Origin: a virus
Length of the DNA stretch: 31,944 bases
IMG/VR virus record: IMGVR_UViG_3300023181_000066
Location: 1 to 31,944 of that record
Direction: 5' to 3' (one strand)
Shown here: positions 14,367 through 20,535 of the stretch, one piece after another
Position numbering within the stretch: position 1 is the first letter of the stretch
How the letters are laid out: the number at the start of each line of letters is the position of its first letter
Program-made: the position numbers and the translations under genes
Notes under the pieces: generated by a model
Database searches by the model: none
Seen by the model: the letters and a program-made list of their open reading frames with translations, nothing else
What the model was told of the DNA's origin: nothing

Positions 14367-14552
14367 TTAAAACCCCCTCATTTCTTTAAGTTCCTCAAGC
14401 GTTAAACAGCAAATGCCTGCAAATTTTTCGTGTTTGGCATCAGAGCCAAACAATGATCTGTTTGATGTAATAATAGGCCCGCCGCAGCGCCTGCAGTTTG
14501 AATTAATTAACTGAAATTTAGGTTTACCCTTGCGGCGTTTCTGTAGAAACAT
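14367..14552 (-). CDS. Small Cys-rich (zinc-ribbon-like) protein, 61 aa
   Basis: 61 residues with CRRCGGPI (C-x2-C), then GICCLT near the C-terminus, spaced as in small phage zinc-ribbon proteins of the DUF2688 type. The basic N-terminus MFLQKRRKGKPKF may bind nucleic acid. Family assignment is tentative. Confidence 0.68.
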   Translation of the reverse strand: MFLQKRRKGKPKFQLINSNCRRCGGPIITSNRSLFGSDAKHEKFAGICCLTLEELKEMRGF

Positions 14553-14554
14553 AA

Positions 14555-14932
14555 TTATAAAATTAAATCAGTTTCAGAAATTTCGCCTTTGATGAATCGG
14601 GCCAAATTTAGCTTATATGCCTCCTCGTCAGCTATATAACATTCAATAGGAGAGTATGCCCGCAAAATTCCTGAGCTACCATCTGCAAACCTATCATCGT
14701 CAGTATATACAAACTCACTTATACCATCAGAATAAGGAATGGCACATTTGTTTAATAACTCAATTGCTCTATCACTAAAACAATCACCCGTCATTTGTCC
14801 ATAAATGCACATTGAACCGTTATAAGGCAAAATTAACCTGGGATCTAATCTTTGAATTTCCTCAGGCGTAGCAAACTCTTTAATTTTTTTTGCCTCATCT
14901 AAAACAAGGGCTTTTAATTCTGTAGTTATCAT
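14555..14932 (-). CDS. Hypothetical protein, 125 aa (first gene after promoter C)
   Basis: 125 residues with GSMCIYGQMTGDCFSDRAIE, a segment I recognise only as recurring in uncharacterised Bacteroidota phage proteins. Acidic C-terminus. It is directly downstream of promoter C, with the leader AACAACAATTTAAAGATATG, identical to that of the 4239 gene; its 5' region therefore defines the start of the operon running to the MuF gene and probably beyond. Confidence 0.75.
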   Translation of the reverse strand: MITTELKALVLDEAKKIKEFATPEEIQRLDPRLILPYNGSMCIYGQMTGDCFSDRAIELLNKCAIPYSDGISEFVYTDDDRFADGSSGILRAYSPIECYIADEEAYKLNLARFIKGEISETDLIL

Positions 14933-14953
14933 ATCTTTAAATTGTTGTTAGAA

Positions 14954-14983
14954 TAAAGGTATAAATAATTTCCATAAATGGAA
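14954..14983 (-). promoter_or_regulatory. Palindrome-type promoter C (small-gene operon 14932 onward)
   Basis: On the minus strand TTCCATTTATGGAA (14983-14970) is followed after 8 bp by TACCTTTA (14961-14954), one base off TAnnTTTG, then CTAACAACAATTTAAAG and the ATG at 14932. Layout and leader are the same as at promoters A and B. Confidence 0.72.
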
Positions 14984-14991
14984 AAGATAAT

Positions 14992-15198
14992 TTAAATAGA
15001 TCCAATTTTTGAGCATTCATCAACATCAATACAAAACCAGCCTTTATAAAAACCTATGCTTTTTTGCCGATCATCATCATCACAAATAGCATAGCGGTAC
15101 TCAGTATATAAGCACTCAGAGCCTTTAATTATTAACCTTTGGCAATAATCGCAAACATGATCCTTTCGGGTTATTATGGGTTTGTATTGTGTTGCCAT
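14992..15198 (-). CDS. Small Cys-rich protein, 68 aa
   Basis: 68 residues. HVCDYCQRLIIKGSECLYTE and a later CDDDDRQ and CIDVDECS contain C-x2-C pairs consistent with zinc binding. It ends just upstream of promoter C, and so belongs to the preceding operon. Function unknown. Confidence 0.7.
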   Translation of the reverse strand: MATQYKPIITRKDHVCDYCQRLIIKGSECLYTEYRYAICDDDDRQKSIGFYKGWFCIDVDECSKIGSI

Positions 15199-15199
15199 T

Positions 15200-15376
15200 T
15201 TATTTATATTCAGGTATTTTTAAATAAGCAACGGCAAAAAAATAGGGTATTTCTTTTTTAACTTCTTTTGAATTTACTTCAAATTTGGTGTTATATCCGT
15301 TACCATGCCTTTCAACTCTAATAAGATACTCGCCTGTTTCTAAAACAGTTTTATGAGCGCATTTAATCCACTCCAT
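15200..15376 (-). CDS. Small hypothetical protein, 58 aa
   Basis: Read directly: ATG at 15376, TAA at 15202-15200, 58 residues starting MEWIKCAHKTVLETGEYLIR; beta-rich. It fits exactly between its neighbours with gaps of one or two bases, which supports it as a real gene. Function unknown. Confidence 0.7.
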   Translation of the reverse strand: MEWIKCAHKTVLETGEYLIRVERHGNGYNTKFEVNSKEVKKEIPYFFAVAYLKIPEYK

Positions 15377-15378
15377 AA

Positions 15379-15618
15379 CTAAAACATTTCTTTTCTCGTT
15401 GGAACAATAGCCCTCATAACTGTTGAGGGCATTAATTCGTTGTTTATCGCGTAAACCCTTACTCTAAACTGTTTATATTGTTTAAATGCCTCAGCTGGCT
15501 TTATTTTAGATTTATAATAATAATCTAAAACATCAAAATGCTGAGCCTCAACAATAATGTTCTCCTGGCTTGCAATAACTTGCATTTCCTCTAAATATTC
15601 GCAAAAATCACTTTTCAT
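15379..15618 (-). CDS. Hypothetical protein, 79 aa
   Basis: Not recognised. 79 residues beginning MKSDFCEYLEEMQVIASQEN; helix then strands, with a basic C-terminus. Part of the packed minus-strand run from 17940 to 14992. Confidence 0.68.
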   Translation of the reverse strand: MKSDFCEYLEEMQVIASQENIIVEAQHFDVLDYYYKSKIKPAEAFKQYKQFRVRVYAINNELMPSTVMRAIVPTRKEMF

Positions 15619-15622
15619 AGTT

Positions 15623-15874
15623 TTATTTAAGTTTTAATTTTTCAAACTCAACAACTTTTGAATAAATTTCTTTAATTGTAGTCCAACTAATAGGCACCTT
15701 TTGCAACATATATGGCTCAGCATCATCCTCTTGAATATCAATGCAAAAATCACATTTACCACACCCGCAATAATCAGGGTTTTGAACCTCAATTGTTTCA
15801 AAAAATTCGCCAATTAACAATGATTTGTGCCCTTCCTCTGCCGTCAAATTAATAGGCATTAAAATATTTTTCAT
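15623..15874 (-). CDS. Small Cys-rich protein, 83 aa
   Basis: 83 residues from the Met at 15874 (MKNILMPINLTAEEGHK). An upstream in-frame Met exists nine codons earlier but would overlap the previous gene by 20 bp, so 15874 is preferred. The middle carries CGCGKCDFCIDI, a C-x-C-x2-C-x2-C cluster likely to bind metal. Function unknown. Confidence 0.68.
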   Translation of the reverse strand: MKNILMPINLTAEEGHKSLLIGEFFETIEVQNPDYCGCGKCDFCIDIQEDDAEPYMLQKVPISWTTIKEIYSKVVEFEKLKLK

Positions 15875-15878
15875 ATTT

Positions 15879-16025
15879 TTATTTTTTAATTGGAACAATA
15901 AACAATAAGGACATTATTAAAGATAAAGCAACAATAACAGCCGTTTCAAAACCAAAAATCACTTTTACAAGGCATAAAATTATGTTAGCAATTATAACTA
16001 ACATTAAAAAGTTGTGAGTTTTCAT
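15879..16025 (-). CDS. Small membrane protein, 48 aa
   Basis: Read directly: ATG at 16025 (overlapping the upstream stop as TAATG), TAA at 15881-15879, 48 residues. Two hydrophobic helices (about 5-21 and 26-45; FLMLVIIANIILCLVKV and TAVIVALSLIMSLLFIV) with a short charged loop. One of four adjacent membrane or exported small proteins. Confidence 0.72.
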   Translation of the reverse strand: MKTHNFLMLVIIANIILCLVKVIFGFETAVIVALSLIMSLLFIVPIKK

Positions 16026-16357
16026 TATTCGGCTTTTTTAAACTGATTAAAAGGTATTTGAATTGTTTTGAAGTATTTACCGCCTTGAAAATAAAGATCA
16101 GCAGGGATGCCTTTTGAGGGCTTGAAAACATAGTTTGAAAAGTCGGTTATTTCGCGGCTATTATGAGTATAATAAACTTGATCATACTTTTGCTCAACCA
16201 AATAATAAAACATTGTATCAGGCTCATTAACATTCACATTTTTAATACGTGAAATGTAAACCCTGGCATCAATCGGCGGCGGGGTTTTAATTTCCTTTTT
16301 GCAGGAAATAAAAAGCAACCCAAATAGAGCTGCTAATATTAATTTTTTCTTAAACAT
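16025..16357 (-). CDS. Predicted lipoprotein, 110 aa
   Basis: 110 residues with a lipoprotein signal peptide: basic MFKKK, hydrophobic core LILAALFGLLF, and the lipobox FISC with Cys at 19 followed by KK. The mature part is basic with a TxPPP linker and no known domain. It would sit in the cell envelope. Phage-encoded lipoproteins often serve superinfection exclusion, but that is inference. It overlaps the 16339 gene by 19 bp upstream. Confidence 0.76.
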   Translation of the reverse strand: MFKKKLILAALFGLLFISCKKEIKTPPPIDARVYISRIKNVNVNEPDTMFYYLVEQKYDQVYYTHNSREITDFSNYVFKPSKGIPADLYFQGGKYFKTIQIPFNQFKKAE

Positions 16358-16497
16358 CTGTAAACTTTTTTAAGTTGATCAACAATAAATTGACAAATTC
16401 CGCAAATAGCACAAATAGGGATTGCCAGCGGCATTATTAAAATAACAAAAGGTGTTACCTTTCGATCCGTTTCTTTTTGCTCAGGTGTCAATGCCAT
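16339..16497 (-). CDS. Small membrane protein, 52 aa
   Basis: Start at ATG 16497 (MALTPEQKETDRK), which makes a TAATG junction with the upstream gene; a longer frame from 16548 exists but would overlap it by over 50 bp. Hydrophobic helix at about 16-40 (TPFVILIMPLAIPICAICGI), then a basic C-terminus (KKVYRCLRKN). Function unknown. Confidence 0.66.
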   Translation of the reverse strand: MALTPEQKETDRKVTPFVILIMPLAIPICAICGICQFIVDQLKKVYRCLRKN

Positions 16498-16718
16498 TAC
16501 CAAAATATATATAGTAAAATAAAAGCTACAATTAAAAAGTAAAAGCATTTAAATAGTTCTTTTGCTACAATTTTTGCAAGTTGATCCTGATATCCTGGCA
16601 CATCTGATTTATCAAAAGCATTCCAATACTCAGCTATCAATAAAACCATTTTAATAATCAAAACAATTATTAATAATATCGAGCAAACAAAGCCCACTTT
16701 TTCAATTTTTTCTAACAT
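16497..16718 (-). CDS. Two-helix membrane protein, 73 aa
   Basis: 73 residues; hydrophobic segments at about 9-29 (GFVCSILLIIVLIIKMVLLI) and 56-72 (FKCFYFLIVAFILLYIF) separated by an acidic loop. Size and topology fit a holin-like or small membrane effector, but there is no nearby lysozyme. Confidence 0.7.
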   Translation of the reverse strand: MLEKIEKVGFVCSILLIIVLIIKMVLLIAEYWNAFDKSDVPGYQDQLAKIVAKELFKCFYFLIVAFILLYIFW

Positions 16719-16720
16719 TT

Positions 16721-17104
16721 TTAAAGTTCCTCAACTGTTTTTATAATTTGGTTTAAAAATTCTGTTCTGTAATTCATGCCGTACTTTAAATCAATTTCAT
16801 GCATAAATAGTAATGAATCAAATTGATCTAATCTTTTATTTAATTTAACAGCAGCCTCATTTACTTTCTGATCAATAAAATCAAACAGATTATTATAAGG
16901 CTCAAAATCAATTTGCTCAGCTTCCATTTGATCAATAAAAGCCTCTGTTTTATGCCTTTTTTTAAGAAAGTCGAAAACTACATTGTAAAGTACATCAACA
17001 TCTGATGTATGCAGGAAACAAGGGATTTTAACAATGTTTTCGTTTTGGCCCGAATGAATGCTAACAGTTAAATCAGGATCTGAGGGGCGTATTAATTTAG
17101 TCAT
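16721..17104 (-). CDS. Hypothetical protein, 127 aa
   Basis: Not recognised. 127 residues; an N-terminal strand region (TVSIHSGQNENIVKIPCFLH) followed by a helical, acidic part. Gaps of 2 bp on each side place it in the 17940 operon. Confidence 0.7.
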   Translation of the reverse strand: MTKLIRPSDPDLTVSIHSGQNENIVKIPCFLHTSDVDVLYNVVFDFLKKRHKTEAFIDQMEAEQIDFEPYNNLFDFIDQKVNEAAVKLNKRLDQFDSLLFMHEIDLKYGMNYRTEFLNQIIKTVEEL

Positions 17105-17106
17105 GA

Positions 17107-17313
17107 TTATGTTTTTTTAATAAATAAAAGAGGAATTGATTTTTGATCATCTAACATTATAACACGCCTAACAACTACATAAGTAATCCCTGAAAATATT
17201 ATAACATCATCTTTTTGAGGACAAAAATCAAACTCTTTTATTATTGGTTTGTCAAATGCAGCAACTGAGCTATCAGGCTGTAAAATGCTTAATTGAAAAG
17301 GTGTTTTTAACAT
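17107..17313 (-). CDS. Hypothetical protein, 68 aa
   Basis: Not recognised. 68 residues, beta-rich (FDFCPQKDDVIIFSGITYVV), probably a small barrel. It directly abuts the cupin gene upstream (stop-start spacing zero). Confidence 0.7.
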   Translation of the reverse strand: MLKTPFQLSILQPDSSVAAFDKPIIKEFDFCPQKDDVIIFSGITYVVVRRVIMLDDQKSIPLLFIKKT

Positions 17314-17940
17314 TTATTTAACCGATTTAAAAGCCTCTATTAATTTTTTTAATTGCGCCGCAACCTTTTGGGCAACATCGTTTATTTGAAACATTTCGGG
17401 CTTATTATACAAGCTATCAGCAATAAAAGGAACCCCCAAAACTAAACTTGTTTCTGATTCAAAACCACACTCCTCAACTACCCAAATAGCACCTTTTTTA
17501 CAGCTTACCGTATGAAACTCAGTATTAGCCAATGATAACAAAGAACCCTCAGGAATAAGTTTTTCAGTTAATCTAACAGAAACATCCTCTTTAAAAGTTA
17601 AACCGTTACCACCCAACAAAAAGCTCTTATATTCAAACATGCTCATTAAGGCATCAGGTAGAATACTTTTAGGGTAAATTTCTGCTAAGTGGTGTTTAAA
17701 TTGGCCCTTTATTACGGTTATGTTTATACCATATCTATGGGTATGTAATTGTACATCAAAAGGGTTTAACTTTTTAGTTGCATAAAAAACCCTCGTTAAA
17801 TTACCTGGCTCAGTTCCATCAATTACCAATGAAAAAAGCCCGTCACTATGCACATCATTTAATGACATTGCTAAGCTTTCGGGGTTTGGGTTTTCTAACA
17901 TACCCAAAAAAGTTTCTACTTTTTGCTTTATATGGCTCAT
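17314..17940 (-). CDS. Cupin-fold protein
   Basis: 208 residues. The HTHR motif at 66-69 with the following GINITVIKGQFKHHL and, further on, LANTEFHTVSCKKGAIWVVEE give the two halves of a cupin barrel: the first-motif H-x-H and a second-motif His. A metal-dependent sugar- or amino-acid-modifying enzyme, or a small-molecule sensor, is possible. It is the first gene of the run from 17940, with its leader (AACAACAATAG before the ATG) in the divergent region next to the plus-strand cluster. The exact activity cannot be inferred. Confidence 0.75.
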   Translation of the reverse strand: MSHIKQKVETFLGMLENPNPESLAMSLNDVHSDGLFSLVIDGTEPGNLTRVFYATKKLNPFDVQLHTHRYGINITVIKGQFKHHLAEIYPKSILPDALMSMFEYKSFLLGGNGLTFKEDVSVRLTEKLIPEGSLLSLANTEFHTVSCKKGAIWVVEECGFESETSLVLGVPFIADSLYNKPEMFQINDVAQKVAAQLKKLIEAFKSVK

Positions 17941-17961
17941 ACTATTGTTGTTAATTTAAAT

Positions 17962-17992
17962 CAAAGTACAACATAATAAAATTGTAATCAAA
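17962..17992 (-). promoter_or_regulatory. Candidate promoter of the cupin operon
   Basis: On the minus strand TTTG (17992-17989) is followed after about 20 bp by TACTTTG (17968-17962), one base short of TAnnTTTG, then AACAACAATAG and the cupin ATG at 17940. It is divergent from promoter D, with whose palindrome it shares the 170-bp intergenic region. Weak on its own. Confidence 0.35.
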
Positions 17993-18034
17993 ATAATTAT
18001 TAAAATATTTTATCAAATTTATTTTCAAATATAT

Positions 18035-18065
18035 TTCCATATATGGAATATTACTTTTATATTTG
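18035..18065 (+). promoter_or_regulatory. Palindrome-type promoter D (plus-strand cluster)
   Basis: TTCCATATATGGAA (18035-18048) is followed after 9 bp by TATATTTG (18058-18065). The surrounding 37 bp is identical to promoter B, which lies on the other strand about 14 kb away. Downstream lie a possible 9-codon leader ORF (18068-18097) and the first plus-strand gene at 18112. The AACAACAATTT leader is missing here. Confidence 0.8.
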
Positions 18066-18111
18066 TTATGTCAATAGCAATGGAGCTAAAGACTTAAAAA
18101 AAATATAAAGC

Positions 18112-18552
18112 ATGAAATTAAGCATTTTAGGAAAAAGTAGAAGAGGGCGTAAGTCTTTCAATCTCGAATCCAAAACAGGTTACACAATAACCGCTGTTAA
18201 AAACGCTTATTCTAAATCCAATATGGAGATAGATAAGTTTTCAGGTATTACCTCAATTGAATGGGATTTTGCAGGCAGGGCTGTAAAACTTTCAACATTT
18301 GAAAAACCTATTGATTTTACCATTTATGATGAGGTAAAAATTGTTGAGGGTACTGATTTTAAACAAACAAAAGAGGTTACTTTAGGCATGGGTGTTGGTG
18401 TTAATCAATCCTTTTTCTTTGGCAATGTTAAGTTTGTTAAAACATCATCAATGAACGATACAGATGAGGATTATTCAGTAATATGCGTAATATTTGGCAC
18501 TAACAAAGCCGTAGCAATTATGAATACCTCAATTGTTGAAATTGAAATTTAA
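18112..18552 (+). CDS. Hypothetical protein, 146 aa
   Basis: Not recognised. 146 residues; beta-rich, beginning MKLSILGKSRRGRKSFNLES and containing VTLGMGVGVNQSFFFGNVKF. No catalytic motif. First gene of the only plus-strand block, under promoter D, and separated from the rest of the block by a terminator-like hairpin at 18624-18655. Confidence 0.72.
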   Translation: MKLSILGKSRRGRKSFNLESKTGYTITAVKNAYSKSNMEIDKFSGITSIEWDFAGRAVKLSTFEKPIDFTIYDEVKIVEGTDFKQTKEVTLGMGVGVNQSFFFGNVKFVKTSSMNDTDEDYSVICVIFGTNKAVAIMNTSIVEIEI

Positions 18553-18623
18553 TTAACCATTTGTTTAACCCGATTGCATTTTAAAGCATTTTTCAATTAG
18601 TCGGTGAAGATTGTGCAATCATT

Positions 18624-18655
18624 AGCCCCGCTCTGAAATAGAGGCGGGGTTTTTA
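18624..18655 (+). terminator. Intrinsic terminator inside the plus-strand block
   Basis: CCCCGC (18626-18631) and GCGGGG (18644-18649) pair, with a partly paired TCT/AGA inside and a TTTTT tail. It lies between the first gene and the other eleven. No convincing promoter lies after it, so the later genes may depend on read-through or antitermination. Confidence 0.8.
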
Positions 18656-18677
18656 GGTAAACAACAATTTATATATT

Positions 18678-18911
18678 ATGCAATCAACAATAAAAATTAC
18701 CCCTACATCAAATGTAGACAGCAAAAAATGTTTGATAAATCAAAACGATATTGAGGATCTAACTTTTGATTCTCATTCGGCTGTGTTAAAATTTTTTAAC
18801 GTAAAAGATAAAGAGCTCAGAAAAGATTTTTTAATAAATGTTTCTCTTTATGATGATCGTTTAGTTATATGCGGTCGGCAGTTTCACATTTTAACAATGT
18901 TTTCAATTTAA
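18678..18911 (+). CDS. Hypothetical protein, 77 aa
   Basis: Not recognised. 77 residues starting MQSTIKITPTSNVDSKKCLI. The ATG is preceded by AAACAACAATTTATATATT, the same leader motif as promoters A-C, though the region before it is a terminator and not a visible promoter. First of eleven closely packed genes. Confidence 0.68.
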   Translation: MQSTIKITPTSNVDSKKCLINQNDIEDLTFDSHSAVLKFFNVKDKELRKDFLINVSLYDDRLVICGRQFHILTMFSI

Positions 18912-18917
18912 AATATT

Positions 18918-19112
18918 ATGTCAGATACAATAGCAAAAAACGCGGTTTATATCGTAACATCTGAAATAGATTATTTAGGTGTAAAAATTATAAGCATTGA
19001 TACTGTTTTTGCAGATCAAAAAGCAGCTCAGAATTGCGCCGATATGTACAATGCTAATTCGAGCAATAACGGCAAAATAAAGTTTAAGGCATCAACTTAT
19101 TTTATAAGGTAA
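18918..19112 (+). CDS. Hypothetical protein, 64 aa
   Basis: Not recognised. 64 residues beginning MSDTIAKNAVYIVTSEIDYL; strand, helix (AAQNCADMYNAN), strand. It shares one base with the next gene: the stop TAA and the following ATG overlap as TAATG. Confidence 0.68.
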   Translation: MSDTIAKNAVYIVTSEIDYLGVKIISIDTVFADQKAAQNCADMYNANSSNNGKIKFKASTYFIR

Positions 19113-19312
19113 TGCTTAGCCTTTCAAACGATACTTTTGAGTACAGAGGTGCAGTTATTCAAATTACTGCAGGGCACTTTGGTAGCTTTTATGTTGGTGT
19201 ATGGGTAAAAGGTGATTGCCTTTATTTTGCTCAGTTTTGGGGCAAAAGTGTAAGTCTTTTATTATATGCCAGCGTTCAACTAATTAACCGAAATATTAAA
19301 TTAAATAAATGA
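19112..19312 (+). CDS. Hypothetical protein, 66 aa
   Basis: Not recognised. 66 residues with aromatic-rich strands (GSFYVGVWVKGDCLYFAQFW). The last residues, NIKLNK, are encoded by a short repeat that recurs at the end of the next gene. Overlaps the 19309 gene by 4 bp (ATGA). Confidence 0.66.
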   Translation: MLSLSNDTFEYRGAVIQITAGHFGSFYVGVWVKGDCLYFAQFWGKSVSLLLYASVQLINRNIKLNK

Positions 19313-19497
19313 AATCATTATTTCAATTAGAAATCGAGCTTTTAGAAACTGAAATGGCAATTGAGGCTTATGATTCTACTCGAATGGGTGTTGAGGGGGG
19401 TGCATACATTGAATTTTTACCTAATTGGTATGTTTCTGCAAATTTACGCCGTTTACGATTAATGAATGAAATACATATTATTAAATTAAATAAATAA
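19309..19497 (+). CDS. Hypothetical protein, 62 aa
   Basis: Not recognised. 62 residues, helix-strand-helix (LFQLEIELLETEMAIEAY, then RRLRLMNEIHIIKLNK). It ends in IKLNK like its upstream neighbour, from the same DNA repeat. ATGA overlap at its start. Confidence 0.66.
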   Translation: MKSLFQLEIELLETEMAIEAYDSTRMGVEGGAYIEFLPNWYVSANLRRLRLMNEIHIIKLNK

Positions 19498-19502
19498 CAA
19501 AA

Positions 19503-19748
19503 ATGGATAAAGAAACATTTTTTAAAGCTGAAAAGCTTTCGAGTGAAATTAAATTTTTAACTGATGTTAAAGAAAATTTTGTTGAAAGCTACGAAAATGA
19601 TGTAAAAATAGGTTTTACACTTAGGTTGCATTATAAAGATTCAACAGTTGAACTCTCTGAGCCTGTTGATTTTTTAACCTTTGATCAAATTAAAGGTATT
19701 TTACAAAACCATATTCATAAGGCTGAGAGCCTTTTTAAAGATTTATAG
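19503..19748 (+). CDS. Hypothetical protein, 81 aa
   Basis: Not recognised. 81 residues: helix (SSEIKFLTDVKENFVESY), strands (IGFTLRLHYKDSTVEL) and a C-terminal helix. Two-base gap to the next gene. No motif. Confidence 0.68.
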   Translation: MDKETFFKAEKLSSEIKFLTDVKENFVESYENDVKIGFTLRLHYKDSTVELSEPVDFLTFDQIKGILQNHIHKAESLFKDL

Positions 19749-19750
19749 CT

Positions 19751-20005
19751 ATGAATGAATTACAAAAATTAGTTTCTGATGAGGAAATAAAAAAGGTGTT
19801 TACAAATACAAATTTTGGCAATACACCGCACCGCGAAGTAATATCTGATACTTTGCTAAAATTGGCATCAGGTTACAGCTCAGGGCGCTTTGCTCATTGT
19901 TGCGTTGTTGAATTAGGTTTATGCAAATTTGATAAAAGGCAAAAATGTACTTTAACCCCAAAAGGAAAAGAGTATTTGTATGAGGCTTTTAAAGATAAAA
20001 TTTAA
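19751..20005 (+). CDS. Small winged-helix-like protein, 84 aa
   Basis: 84 residues. The layout FGNTPHREVISDTLLKLASG, then a Cys-containing helix, then CTLTPKGKEYLYEAFKDK at the C-terminus is a pattern seen in small Bacteroidota phage proteins; the LTPKGKEYLYEAF ending recalls the wing and last helix of a winged helix. DNA binding is possible but unproven. No known name. Confidence 0.68.
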   Translation: MNELQKLVSDEEIKKVFTNTNFGNTPHREVISDTLLKLASGYSSGRFAHCCVVELGLCKFDKRQKCTLTPKGKEYLYEAFKDKI

Positions 20006-20008
20006 ATC

Positions 20009-20350
20009 ATGACTATACTTCAATTTATAAATGCACTCAGAAAATCTGATTTTTATATTGAGGATATCTACACAATGGGCTCATGCTATCAATTTTATGT
20101 GCTTTTAAATAAGATGTATAAAGGATGCATACCTTTAATTAGCCCAACAAAAGATCATATTATCACTTTATACAAAGGTCGTTTTTATGATATAAAAGGG
20201 ATTGTTAAAGAAAAAACGGCCTTATATACTTTGCTTTCAGCTGAGGATCTTAAAATGGTTAAAAAATGGGGCTTTAGGAAAAATTGTCTAATTGGTTTAA
20301 CAGAATGCGAATTTTGCGAAGAGCCTATAATTTTTTATAGTAAAAGATAA
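20009..20350 (+). CDS. Hypothetical protein, 113 aa
   Basis: Not recognised. 113 residues; a Cys-rich C-terminus (KNCLIGLTECEFCEEPIIFY) could bind metal. Starts MTILQFINALRKSDFYIEDI. Three bases after the previous stop. Confidence 0.68.
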   Translation: MTILQFINALRKSDFYIEDIYTMGSCYQFYVLLNKMYKGCIPLISPTKDHIITLYKGRFYDIKGIVKEKTALYTLLSAEDLKMVKKWGFRKNCLIGLTECEFCEEPIIFYSKR

Positions 20351-20356
20351 ATAAAA

Positions 20357-20533
20357 ATGTCAACACTCAAATTAAATTACCAAAACAAAGGCTTTATTTT
20401 GGTTGAGCCAGCCAATAAAAAATCAAATTTGCATCATGTAAAAATATCTACATCAATGATGCCATACGAATTAACAAAAACTGAGGCAATAATTTTAATA
20501 AACCATTTGAAAAAAGAGTTAAATATTGATTAG
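20357..20533 (+). CDS. Small hypothetical protein, 58 aa
   Basis: Read directly: ATG at 20357, TAG at 20531-20533, 58 residues (MSTLKLNYQNKGFILVEPAN then KISTSMMPYELTKTEAIILI). It fits the gap between neighbours with spacers of 2-6 bp, which supports it. Function unknown. Confidence 0.7.
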   Translation: MSTLKLNYQNKGFILVEPANKKSNLHHVKISTSMMPYELTKTEAIILINHLKKELNID

Positions 20534-20535
20534 AA

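Noticed and set aside
16498-16548. Longer start for the 16339 gene at 16548
   Set aside because: It would overlap the upstream membrane gene by over 50 bp, while ATG 16497 gives the standard TAATG junction.
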